This document shows, piece after piece, positions 26,758-34,106 of a DNA stretch of 64,000 nt (position 1 is its first letter; each line of letters opens with the position of its first letter). The position numbers and the translations under genes are program-made. Where the stretch lies: assembly GCA_016714365.1 (NCBI GenBank), contig JADJNH010000006.1:62001-126000 (forward strand), given 5' to 3'. The notes under the pieces are model-generated. The model did not search any database. It was given only the letters and a program-made list of their open reading frames with translations, and was not told the DNA's origin. The stretch comes from Candidatus Vicinibacter affinis (GTDB lineage Bacteria; Bacteroidota; Bacteroidia; Chitinophagales; Saprospiraceae).

Positions 26758-27345
26758 TTACTCTGCTGGAGTATTTTTCTTTGAATTTGTTTCATCTACC
26801 TTGTCCATGGCCTCTTGTGTCTTTTCCCAAAATTCACTAAAAAATGGTTTTATGGAAGCAAACACATGCTTTGATTGATCCGGCACTTTTTCAAGGATGG
26901 GATAGGTGATAGAACTTGATTTGGTCTCCGGGCTGATGACTTTGATCTGATTCAGAAACCAGATCAGTGAGCTAAAGATAATTAAAGTCATCAGTGCCGA
27001 ACTAAGTCCACCTGCAAGCTGATTTATAAAATTTATGTGGGCGGTCTCAAGAATCTTCTCCAATCCATTGCCAATCATCCTGATTCCTAACAGCACCAAA
27101 ATAAAAGTGGCTACAAAACCAAGAATGATGGTCATGCGAGGATCTATATCCAATATTTTTTCCAGTAAGGAAACCATCCAATAAGAAAACTTCAAGGTGA
27201 CCAAAAGCCCTATAAAAATGGACAATATTCCAAAAACAGTCTTTATAATGCCCTTTGAGTACCCCAGATAAAAACTCCCCGCCAGTAAAATTCCACAAAC
27301 AATGTCCAGTATCATGTTCATTAAATTTTTATAAACAACAAACAT
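26758..27345 (-). CDS. CvpA-family membrane protein
   Basis: This 195-residue protein has four predicted helices and the CvpA pattern (LDIVCGILLAGSFYLGYSKG, FATFILVLLGIRMIG-like segment, INQLAGGLSSALMTLI), then a charged cytoplasmic-like tail. CvpA proteins are inner-membrane proteins linked in enterics to colicin V production and envelope homeostasis. The start is uncertain: ATG codons at 27345, 27321 and 27315 are possible, and 27321 gives a cleaner helix. It may be co-transcribed with the downstream HExxH protein (29-base gap). Confidence 0.85.
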   Translation of the reverse strand: MFVVYKNLMNMILDIVCGILLAGSFYLGYSKGIIKTVFGILSIFIGLLVTLKFSYWMVSLLEKILDIDPRMTIILGFVATFILVLLGIRMIGNGLEKILETAHINFINQLAGGLSSALMTLIIFSSLIWFLNQIKVISPETKSSSITYPILEKVPDQSKHVFASIKPFFSEFWEKTQEAMDKVDETNSKKNTPAE

Positions 27346-27413
27346 AAGCCCGCTTCTATAAATTCCTATGAATTGTACAATTTTTTAATTTGATCAGTCA
27401 TTTTTTTGAGAAC

Positions 27414-27445
27414 TTGGATAAATTGCCCATAATATCTTAGATTTG
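27414..27445 (+). promoter_or_regulatory. Promoter-like element before the 27454 gene
   Basis: TTG at 27414-27416, 21 bases, and TAGATTTG at 27438-27445 match the Bacteroidota pattern. The ATG follows 8 bases after the -7 box, which would give a very short or absent leader. Confidence 0.45.
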
Positions 27446-27453
27446 TAGGGCAA

Positions 27454-27954
27454 ATGAATTCCTGGTATAAATCTATTTTAGCTGTTTTTGTGCTGGTCCT
27501 GGTGGATCTTTCCATGAATGGGCAGTCCAGTATTGGGGCTAAAAACAGAGATGTTGCATTGTTGCCAAAGTCATTTCTGATCGGAGAGTATGAACCCATT
27601 TATGAAAATCTACTTACCAATTATGATGTTTTGTTGATTACTCTGTGCAACAATGATCATGAAAAAGCATACCGGCTTTACACCAATTTACTCCTGGATA
27701 TGCAGGATTATGCAAGACAAGTTAATTTCGACTTGAATGGCATAAAGTTGTGGTTGAACATATTTTTTAATGCCGATGGAACCCTTCAACACATTGTTTA
27801 CTTTCCTAAACCAAATTCAAAGAATCTGTCTTACGATGAACTGACTGCCTTCTTCATAAACTTCTGTAAGATTTACCACCTCAAAGAACCCCTAAGTTCA
27901 AAGTGTTTACTGAATACAACAGCCTCTTTCCCTGTTTTCGGAAAAAGAACATGA
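27454..27954 (+). CDS. Hypothetical secreted protein
   Basis: This 166-residue protein has a signal peptide (cut near MNGQ, about 23). The mature part is not recognised. It has a central helical stretch (AYRLYTNLLLDMQDYARQ) and then a strand pair (GIKLWLNIFFNADGTLQHIVYF) faintly like TonB-C-terminal-type folds. It overlaps the next gene by four bases (ATGA) and so forms a small operon with the YCF48-like lipoprotein. It probably acts in the periplasm or outer membrane. Confidence 0.65.
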   Translation: MNSWYKSILAVFVLVLVDLSMNGQSSIGAKNRDVALLPKSFLIGEYEPIYENLLTNYDVLLITLCNNDHEKAYRLYTNLLLDMQDYARQVNFDLNGIKLWLNIFFNADGTLQHIVYFPKPNSKNLSYDELTAFFINFCKIYHLKEPLSSKCLLNTTASFPVFGKRT

Positions 27955-28904
27955 TGCCGTCATCTGCAAAATATTTACATGTTTCCTGGCTACTCTTGCT
28001 GATCATATTCTCCTGTACCGAATCTGAAGAAATTACTTTTACATCTTATTCTTCTCATACGAATGACGAACTTACCGGAATCTATTTTTGGAACTCCGGA
28101 GAGGGATTTGTGGTGGGTGGATCTACCTGGAACAGAGCCATTAGATTGTCTACAAATGACGGAGGGTTGACCTGGCAAAATGATTCCTTGTTTGACAAAC
28201 AGATCTTTGGATTGGGATACAACAACCGCGGTAAAGTTTTTGGTCTGGGAATAGAATACATGGTTTATGAATTTTTACAACAATCCACCTCCAGACAAAG
28301 GATCGGAGATTACCGGTTTTTTAGAAGCCTGGACTTTGCTCAACCTGATCGTATCCTTGCGGTGGGCGGAGAATCATTTGGACTCGGGTATCTTGAAGAA
28401 ATAAATGCACTCACCGGACAGACCAAGCAAATTCTAAAAATCGATCATGAACTGGATGCCATTCAGGCGGTGGATGAAAATCGTTGGGTAATTGCCGGCT
28501 ATGGAGTGGTCTTTTATTCGGAAGATGCAGGGATGCAATGGGATACACTCGATGTGTCTGGAGACCATTATCGCGATGTTTTTTTTGTGGATGAACAGAC
28601 TGGTTTTATAGTCGGTATTCAGGGAAGTATTCTGAGATCTGACGATGGCGGCAAGAATTGGAAAAAATTGCGAAATCCTCGCAGCATTTTCATCAAAGAC
28701 AGAAGCTTCAGAACGATATGTTTTAAAAATAAACTTGAAGGACTGGTAGGTGGAGAAGGTGGAATATTATGGAAAACAAACGATGGTGGAGAAAACTGGA
28801 CCATACTCGAGGGGATCCCGAATGTTTCTTACCTGGATATATTTTATGATGGAAACAAATATTGGATCTGCGGTTCCAAAGGAACCATCATTTCCATACC
28901 TTAA
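27951..28904 (+). CDS. YCF48-like/BNR-repeat lipoprotein
   Basis: This 317-residue lipoprotein starts at ATG 27951 (MMPSSAKYLH), with lipobox LLIIFSC. The body is a beta-propeller of sialidase/YCF48 type. Repeats read NDGGLTWQN, SEDAGMQWDTL, RSDDGGKNWKKLR and KTNDGGENWTIL, each the Asp-box motif followed by Trp. It probably sits at the outer membrane as a binding or scaffold protein; no sialidase catalytic residues are evident. Translation is coupled to the previous gene by a four-base overlap. Confidence 0.85.
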   Translation: MMPSSAKYLHVSWLLLLIIFSCTESEEITFTSYSSHTNDELTGIYFWNSGEGFVVGGSTWNRAIRLSTNDGGLTWQNDSLFDKQIFGLGYNNRGKVFGLGIEYMVYEFLQQSTSRQRIGDYRFFRSLDFAQPDRILAVGGESFGLGYLEEINALTGQTKQILKIDHELDAIQAVDENRWVIAGYGVVFYSEDAGMQWDTLDVSGDHYRDVFFVDEQTGFIVGIQGSILRSDDGGKNWKKLRNPRSIFIKDRSFRTICFKNKLEGLVGGEGGILWKTNDGGENWTILEGIPNVSYLDIFYDGNKYWICGSKGTIISIP

Positions 28905-28905
28905 A

Positions 28906-29952
28906 TTAGCGTTCGCTTTTAGGTTTAAATTTACTCTGGTCCAAAATTTTCTGACTGTCCTTTTCCTTTATCAAATCTTCCATACTCAAGGATTTGGACC
29001 GGTTCATGAATGCTTCAACGATATGGAACCCAATGTAAGACCCTGTCATTCCGGGGGCATCAGCGGGCATTCCTGGTGAATCAGGGCTAGGATTGATGTA
29101 TTTGTTGAATTTCAAGGTACTCGTATTATAAAGCAGTTGTTCCGCGGTAAAAAAGGACCAAATTCCAGTACGATTTTCATTGCACCATTTTAGTTGGGAA
29201 GGTGTAAACTCAAATAAAACCGTGTCTTGAATTTCCGGAATTAATCTGGAAAGTATGTATAACTTTTTTCCCCGGTGAATGATGTAATCTAAAAAACGAT
29301 TGGATGGTTCAGGGCCAAGCTTATCATCCACCCAAACTTCCCAGGTCTTTTTCACCAAATGTTCTTTGTTAAAACAACGGGTCAGGTAATCTGAAAACAT
29401 TTGATTCTGGGGGTCCAATAATTTATAATCAAACTCCTTCCCAAGAAAAAAATCCAGACCAATTCCAAGTCCCTCTTTTTGATCTGCATCTTCAAAAATA
29501 AAATTGCCTACTGAGAAACCACTGATCAGGGTATAAAAATTCGGCACGAGCATGGAAGGAAAATAGTGCTTCATGTAACCGGCACTTTCACGTAATTCCT
29601 TCTCAAGAGATTGGGTTGTTGCAAAATTATTTTGAACAAGATTACGAATTGTTCTGATGCTGCTATCTGTCAAAAAGAGTTTTAACTCATGGTAAAAGTT
29701 TTGGTCCAGAGAATCAAATCGATCCGTCATTCCAGCTACTTGCTCAAAAAAAAGCGGACTGAGTTTTGGATAAGCTTTTCTCAGCTCCTCCAGGCCAAAC
29801 TTGAGATTGGCAGTGTCCAGTGCAAACAAATCCCGCTCAAAGTGCATGAGTTTAATTTCTTCCACTTTTGAGTTTTCCATGTGCAAGGGTTTGCGATCGT
29901 TCTCACGACATCCCAGGCAAGCAATAAATATAAACCACAATAAATGCCTCAT
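28906..29952 (-). CDS. gldB: GldB-like gliding motility lipoprotein
   Basis: This 348-residue protein has a lipobox (IACLGC) close to the N-terminus. The GldB family pattern is seen: IKLMHFERDLFALD, LRKAYPKLSPLFFE, and a C-terminal block GMTGSYIGFHIVEAFMNR followed by a SKFKPK end. GldB is needed for gliding in Flavobacterium and is thought to act with the motility/T9SS machinery. This agrees with the sorted cargo proteins in the window. It converges on the YCF48-like gene with almost no gap. Confidence 0.82.
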   Translation of the reverse strand: MRHLLWFIFIACLGCRENDRKPLHMENSKVEEIKLMHFERDLFALDTANLKFGLEELRKAYPKLSPLFFEQVAGMTDRFDSLDQNFYHELKLFLTDSSIRTIRNLVQNNFATTQSLEKELRESAGYMKHYFPSMLVPNFYTLISGFSVGNFIFEDADQKEGLGIGLDFFLGKEFDYKLLDPQNQMFSDYLTRCFNKEHLVKKTWEVWVDDKLGPEPSNRFLDYIIHRGKKLYILSRLIPEIQDTVLFEFTPSQLKWCNENRTGIWSFFTAEQLLYNTSTLKFNKYINPSPDSPGMPADAPGMTGSYIGFHIVEAFMNRSKSLSMEDLIKEKDSQKILDQSKFKPKSER

Positions 29953-30006
29953 TTTGTAATTTTACCGCTACAAAGTTGAGCTAATTCACTTTAAACAAAA
30001 ATCTTT

Positions 30007-30717
30007 ATGAAAAAATTATTGGGCACACTGATTCTTTTTATGCCGGTATTTCTATTTGGTCAGTTTGAAAACATTCGTGTTTCCATACTGAACGGGCCTA
30101 CTTTCAGCTGGATGACCACCGATGACAATACAATTGAAACTCAAGGGGCCAGAATTGGTTACAAACTTCATATACAGGGTGAGTATTTACTGAATGACCG
30201 TTTCAGTCTGACCGGTGGCCTTGGATTGTCGCTTGCCCAGGGTGGCCAATTACTTTATAATAAAGGTGGGAACCTTTGGTCAGAATCCAAATTAAATATT
30301 CCAAGAGGGGATTCATTGCCCAATGGTGTTGAGTTAGGTTACAGAGTAGGATATGTAGATTTTCCTTTTGGTTTCAAAATGAGGACCAATGAATTCGGAA
30401 GATTTAAATTCTACGCTCATATGCCGGAGTTTTCACTCGGAATACGCACGCACTCACGAGGGTCTATTGAAGGTATTGGAGTAAGTACCACAGATGAACA
30501 AATTAAAAGTCAGATTCCATTCATTAATATTTCCTGGGGACTTGGATTAGGTACAGAATACCGAATTTCAGACAATATATCCCTTACAGGTGGTTTGAGA
30601 TTCTTTCAGAGCATCACCGATGTGACCGATGACGATGGTAGGTACTTTGATGGTTCCAAGGAAAATTCAAAAGGCAAATTCAATAACATTGACCTCAGAA
30701 TTGGGGTACTCTTTTAA
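30007..30717 (+). CDS. Outer-membrane beta-barrel protein
   Basis: This 236-residue protein has a signal peptide (FLFGQ, cut near 19) and alternating amphipathic strands (ARIGYKLHIQGEYLL, FSLTGGLGLSLAQGG, WGLGLGTEYRISDNISLTGGLRFF). It ends NIDLRIGVLF, with a terminal aromatic. It is a PorT-like small barrel, divergent from gldB and 11 bases before nadC, with which it could share a transcript. Its function is not shown by the sequence. Confidence 0.75.
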   Translation: MKKLLGTLILFMPVFLFGQFENIRVSILNGPTFSWMTTDDNTIETQGARIGYKLHIQGEYLLNDRFSLTGGLGLSLAQGGQLLYNKGGNLWSESKLNIPRGDSLPNGVELGYRVGYVDFPFGFKMRTNEFGRFKFYAHMPEFSLGIRTHSRGSIEGIGVSTTDEQIKSQIPFINISWGLGLGTEYRISDNISLTGGLRFFQSITDVTDDDGRYFDGSKENSKGKFNNIDLRIGVLF

Positions 30718-30728
30718 GGTTTAACAAC

Positions 30729-31586
30729 ATGATTATCCAAGAACTCGAAAATTTCATCCGGCAGGCTCTTGATGAAGACATCCGCACAGGGGACATTACT
30801 TCTTTGGCTTGTATACGACCTGAAAGTAGATCTAAGGCCAAATTACTGGTAAAAGAAGAAGGGGTGCTGGCTGGTGTAGATTTTGCAGAAATGGTTTTCA
30901 AATTAGTAGATCCCTCTATAAAATTCGAAAAACATCTGGCGGATGGCACTTTTATTAAATATGGGGACGTGGCTTTTCATATTGAAGGAAATACCCGGGA
31001 TCTATTGAAAACAGAACGCCTGGTCTTGAATGTCATGCAAAGAATGAGTGGAATAGCGACTCTTGCAGCGCGTTTTGCAGCTGAAGTGGAAGGATTACCC
31101 GTTAAAATTCTGGATACCCGCAAGACCACACCTTTGAACAGAGCTCTTGAAAAATGGGCTGTCAGAATAGGCGGTTGCTATAATTACCGGGATGGGCTCT
31201 ACGATTGGTTTATGATTAAAGACAACCACATTAAAGCATGCGGATCTCCAACAAAAGCCATCCGTGCAGTTCAAAAATACCAATCGTTGCATGGCCTTGA
31301 ATCCTTTGGTATTACGGTAGAAGTAAAAAATCTGGTAGAGTGCGAAGAAGTAATGAAATGTGGCGGGATTACCAGAATCATGCTGGATAACTTTGATCTG
31401 GAATTGCTTCGTGAAGCTGTGGCGCTGGTCAATAAACGCTTTGAAACCGAAGCTTCCGGTGGAATAAGCCTGGAGACCATCCGAAAAGTCGCCCATACAG
31501 GCGTGGATTTTATCTCTGTTGGCGCACTCACACATAGCGCCGGAAGCCTCGATTTAAGCTTGAAGATACAGGATCAACTGATTTAA
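30729..31586 (+). CDS. nadC: Nicotinate-nucleotide pyrophosphorylase (quinolinate phosphoribosyltransferase)
   Basis: This 285-residue enzyme makes nicotinate mononucleotide from quinolinate and PRPP. Family blocks are present: ALDEDIRTGDITS, LLKTERLVLNVMQRMSGIAT, LDTRKTTPLNRALEKWAVR, YDWFMIKDNHI and ISVGALTHSA. Two departures stand out. The usual GGGxNHR next to AVR reads GGCYNYR, and the PGLR-like stretch reads PLNR. Because His and Arg of that motif normally contact quinolinate, the site may be altered. It ends overlapping a tiny convergent gene. Confidence 0.88.
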   Translation: MIIQELENFIRQALDEDIRTGDITSLACIRPESRSKAKLLVKEEGVLAGVDFAEMVFKLVDPSIKFEKHLADGTFIKYGDVAFHIEGNTRDLLKTERLVLNVMQRMSGIATLAARFAAEVEGLPVKILDTRKTTPLNRALEKWAVRIGGCYNYRDGLYDWFMIKDNHIKACGSPTKAIRAVQKYQSLHGLESFGITVEVKNLVECEEVMKCGGITRIMLDNFDLELLREAVALVNKRFETEASGGISLETIRKVAHTGVDFISVGALTHSAGSLDLSLKIQDQLI

Positions 31587-31693
31587 GCCGGATAGGTAAT
31601 TACCAAAAAAGCCAATAGCACTACGGTAAAAACCATTACCAACCAAAATCGCGAATCCTTGTAAAAAACCACTGGGGTTTGGTCTGTCTTCAT
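31583..31693 (-). CDS. 36-residue single-span membrane peptide
   Basis: This short frame begins ATG at 31693: MKTDQTPVVFYKDSRFW, then a hydrophobic run (LVMVFTVVLLAFLVITY) and PA. Six bases before the ATG, the minus strand carries AGAGGG, a good ribosome-binding sequence in a genome that mostly lacks them. The stop overlaps that of nadC (convergent). The charge layout predicts one membrane helix with the N-terminus inside. Not recognised; it is too short for certainty, but the ribosome site and clean helix favour a real gene. Confidence 0.5.
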   Translation of the reverse strand: MKTDQTPVVFYKDSRFWLVMVFTVVLLAFLVITYPA

Positions 31694-32214
31694 ACGCCCT
31701 CTGAATTTGATTTATAAAAAAAAAGATTAGTTTATTTTTTGCTCCTTGTCAGGGAAAATTACTTTCGGCGTTCCGGGAAGTAATGGAACCAAAGATCATC
31801 ATTGTCAATCAGTGGCTAAGACAGTTTTGCGTATCAGTCGGTCGGTATACAGAGTCCAAAAACGATGCCATATGATAAACAAATAATATGACCCACTTTA
31901 TGGGCATTACAGCCGATATGCCTCATTTTTTTACTATATGAAGTGCTTAAAAAATCTAAATTTTTGAGATTAAACAAAAAATACACTTTTATAGGTAGGG
32001 ATGATATATTGAATTACCCTTATGCTTAAAAACGAATAGTAAACTCTGAACAGGCTTTATCTTATGAGCAATTGACTATCCTTGTCTACATCTCGCATTT
32101 TTTTGCGAATTTTAACCCGGCTTTCTTTATTAAAGTGCCCATGATTATTTGCTTATTAGATGCAATACCTGGATTTCAAAATCCGGTTATGATTTTTACT
32201 TAAAAAACAATTGG
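31694..32214. other. AT-rich spacer before the Crp/Fnr gene
   Basis: No gene is supported; an upstream extension of the regulator frame begins at TTG 32149 but has no family similarity. A weak hairpin (TCGCA/TGCGA around T6) lies near 32093-32107. No clear -33/-7 promoter was found. Confidence 0.4.
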
Positions 32215-32850
32215 ATGATCCAGGATACAGAAGAACTGAATAAATTAAATTTTGAAGCACCGCTCCTAAATAAAATTCTCGAAACGGGTTTTATTAAGGA
32301 ATTTAAATCCATGGACACCATTATTGATGCCGGGCAGATCATCAGCTATATTCCCATTGTACTTGCTGGTTTGGTGAAAGTCAGCAGAGTAGATGATGAA
32401 GGCAGAGAACTCCTCCTCTATTACATTCACCCCAATGAAGGATGTGCCTTTACTTTTAGTTGTTGTACCCAAAGAACGCCCAGTGAAATAAAGGCCGTTG
32501 CAGAAGAAAATTCAAAACTACTGATGGTACCGGTACACCTTATGGACGAATGGCTGACCAAATTTCAGACCTGGAAGGCTTTTGTAATGCAGACGATGCA
32601 GGAAAGATTTGCAGAGTTGTTGAAAACTATTGATCAGGTTGCCTTTCAGCATTTGGACATCAGGTTGGTAAATTACCTCAAACAAAAGACAAAAAGTACA
32701 GGGAGTAGTTTGGTGAATCTTTCGCACAAACAAATTGCTGAGGATTTGAGTACCAATCGGGTGGTTATTTCAAGGCTGTTGAAAAAACTGGAAGACCAAA
32801 AGAAAATCCTGCTCTACAGGAATCAAATAAAAGTTTTAAGGGCTTTGTAA
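32215..32850 (+). CDS. Crp/Fnr-family transcriptional regulator
   Basis: This 211-residue regulator starts at ATG 32215 (MIQDTEELNKLNFEAP). The N-terminal cyclic-nucleotide-binding-like domain carries a Cys group (CAFTFSCC) that could sense redox or metals rather than cAMP. The C-terminal winged helix-turn-helix has the recognition region NLSHKQIAEDLSTNRVVISRLLKKLE. A perfect TGTAA-N6-TTACA palindrome overlaps its stop codon, ahead of the DUF2892 gene, and is the natural operator. It likely controls the DUF2892/OsmC/thioredoxin group. Confidence 0.9.
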   Translation: MIQDTEELNKLNFEAPLLNKILETGFIKEFKSMDTIIDAGQIISYIPIVLAGLVKVSRVDDEGRELLLYYIHPNEGCAFTFSCCTQRTPSEIKAVAEENSKLLMVPVHLMDEWLTKFQTWKAFVMQTMQERFAELLKTIDQVAFQHLDIRLVNYLKQKTKSTGSSLVNLSHKQIAEDLSTNRVVISRLLKKLEDQKKILLYRNQIKVLRAL

Positions 32851-32861
32851 CCTAGGTTACA
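32846..32861. promoter_or_regulatory. Crp/Fnr-type operator palindrome
   Basis: TGTAACCTAGGTTACA is a perfect 16-base palindrome with the family layout TGTnA-N6-TnACA. It overlaps the stop of the regulator gene and is centred about 43 bases before the predicted start site of the DUF2892 gene, a class II activator position. Confidence 0.75.
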
Positions 32862-32863
32862 CA

Positions 32864-32890
32864 TTGCGCGCTCGTTAGATCTTACCTTTG
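32864..32890 (+). promoter_or_regulatory. Promoter of the DUF2892 gene
   Basis: TTG at 32864-32866, 16 bases, then TACCTTTG at 32883-32890 (TAnnTTTG). The -33 spacing is slightly short, as expected for a promoter needing an activator bound at the adjacent palindrome. Confidence 0.55.
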
Positions 32891-32908
32891 CTACATAATT
32901 TGAAAGTT

Positions 32909-33118
32909 ATGAAAAAGAATATGGGCTCAGTGGATCGAATGGTAAGGGTATTGGTAGCTGTTGTCATAGTGGGGTTGTACTCTGCCAACGTCATTTCAGG
33001 AACAATCGCAATTGTAGGGTTGTTATTTGCGGGTATTTTTATCGCAACCAGCTTTATGAGTTTTTGTCCTTTGTATTTGCCATTTGGAATATCGACCAGA
33101 GAAAAGGAACAGGGTTGA
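32909..33118 (+). CDS. DUF2892 (YgaP-like) small membrane protein
   Basis: This 69-residue protein starts at ATG 32909 (MKKNMGSVDRMVRVLVAV). It shows the DUF2892 pattern: an N-terminal GSVDRMVR, two membrane helices, and C-terminal SFCPLYLPFGIST with one Cys. Similar domains are fused to rhodanese in YgaP and sit beside sulfur-handling genes. It is preceded by a regulator gene, an operator palindrome and a promoter, and followed by an inverted repeat and an OsmC gene. A role in thiol/sulfide stress is inferred. Confidence 0.88.
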   Translation: MKKNMGSVDRMVRVLVAVVIVGLYSANVISGTIAIVGLLFAGIFIATSFMSFCPLYLPFGISTREKEQG

Positions 33119-33140
33119 GTTTTAGGTTGTACTTCCTGAA

Positions 33141-33165
33141 ATTTTAGTGACAAAGTCACTAAAAT
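33141..33165. promoter_or_regulatory. 11-bp perfect inverted repeat between DUF2892 and OsmC genes
   Basis: ATTTTAGTGAC and GTCACTAAAAT are separated by AAA. No T-run follows on either strand, so it is more likely an operator or an mRNA-processing structure than a terminator. Confidence 0.6.
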
Positions 33166-33325
33166 GGTTGTTGTGAAGACCGTGAAGTTTGTCCAAATGC
33201 TTAAATAATTGATTTACCCAAACAGATTCATCCTCTACAAGAGTAAAATTTAAAATAATTCATTGACTACACTTCCGTAAAAAAGGAGGTTGAGCGTGAG
33301 TTCATAAAATCATAAAAAAATTAAA

Positions 33326-33775
33326 ATGGAAAGTCATTCTTATTCGTTGAACCTTACCTGGAAAACCGGAAAGAGGGGGATTCTCAGTTCTTCCGAGTTT
33401 AACACCGAAATCGAAGTGGTTACTCCTCCGCCTTTTAATGGAGGAACTGCAGGCTATTGGTCTCCGGAACACCTTCTTGTTGCTTCTGTCAGCAGTTGCC
33501 TGATGACCACATTTCTTGCGATAGCCGAAAATTCAAAATTTGAATTTGTGAGTTTCAATTGTGATGCCTCCGGTAAATTGGAAATGGTGGAGGGTAAGTA
33601 CTTAATTACAGAAATTACCCTTCGACCTGAACTCAAAATCTTCGATGAGGCGCATAAAGAAAAAGCTGAACGAATTTTAGTTAAAGCTGAAAAGGCTTGT
33701 TTGATCTCCAATTCAATAAAATCAACCGTAAACATGATTCCTACTGTGGTTGTGGAGACTGCAGATGTAATCTAA
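33326..33775 (+). CDS. OsmC-family protein
   Basis: This 149-residue OsmC/Ohr-fold protein reduces organic hydroperoxides or handles reactive sulfur. Both redox cysteines are visible: SSCLMTTFLA (about residue 56) and EKACLISNSIKS (about 118). The context with DUF2892, a thioredoxin 15 bases downstream and a Cys-bearing Crp/Fnr regulator points to thiol or peroxide stress. The thioredoxin could be its reductant. Confidence 0.92.
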   Translation: MESHSYSLNLTWKTGKRGILSSSEFNTEIEVVTPPPFNGGTAGYWSPEHLLVASVSSCLMTTFLAIAENSKFEFVSFNCDASGKLEMVEGKYLITEITLRPELKIFDEAHKEKAERILVKAEKACLISNSIKSTVNMIPTVVVETADVI

Positions 33776-33790
33776 ACAGACAAAATACTT

Positions 33791-34090
33791 ATGAGCAACA
33801 ATTTTAAAGAAATCATTCAAAGCAGTAAGCCGACGTTGGTGGATTTTTATGCAGACTGGTGTGGTCCCTGTAAAATGCAGGCTCCCATCCTTAAAGAATT
33901 TAAAAACAAAGTAGGTGATCGTGTGGCCATCTTAAAAATCGATGTAGATAAGAATCCCGCCGTCTCACAACATTATAAAATAAGATCCATTCCAACGCTG
34001 ATGCTTTTCAAAAATGGCCAGGCAGTCTGGACGCAGTCGGGGGTCGCCTCCGAAACAGTTTTGGAACAAGTCTTAAAAAAGTTTGAATAA
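33791..34090 (+). CDS. Thioredoxin
   Basis: This 99-residue cytoplasmic thioredoxin has the classical active site WCGPCK in DFYADWCGPCK (about residues 21-31) and the cis-Pro loop RSIPTLMLFKNG. It lies 15 bases behind the OsmC gene and is surely co-transcribed; it may recycle OsmC or another thiol enzyme of the cluster. It is slightly shorter than the usual 105 residues but complete. The general housekeeping thioredoxin may be elsewhere. Confidence 0.95.
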   Translation: MSNNFKEIIQSSKPTLVDFYADWCGPCKMQAPILKEFKNKVGDRVAILKIDVDKNPAVSQHYKIRSIPTLMLFKNGQAVWTQSGVASETVLEQVLKKFE

Positions 34091-34106
34091 ATTCCTAGAA
34101 TCTGTT

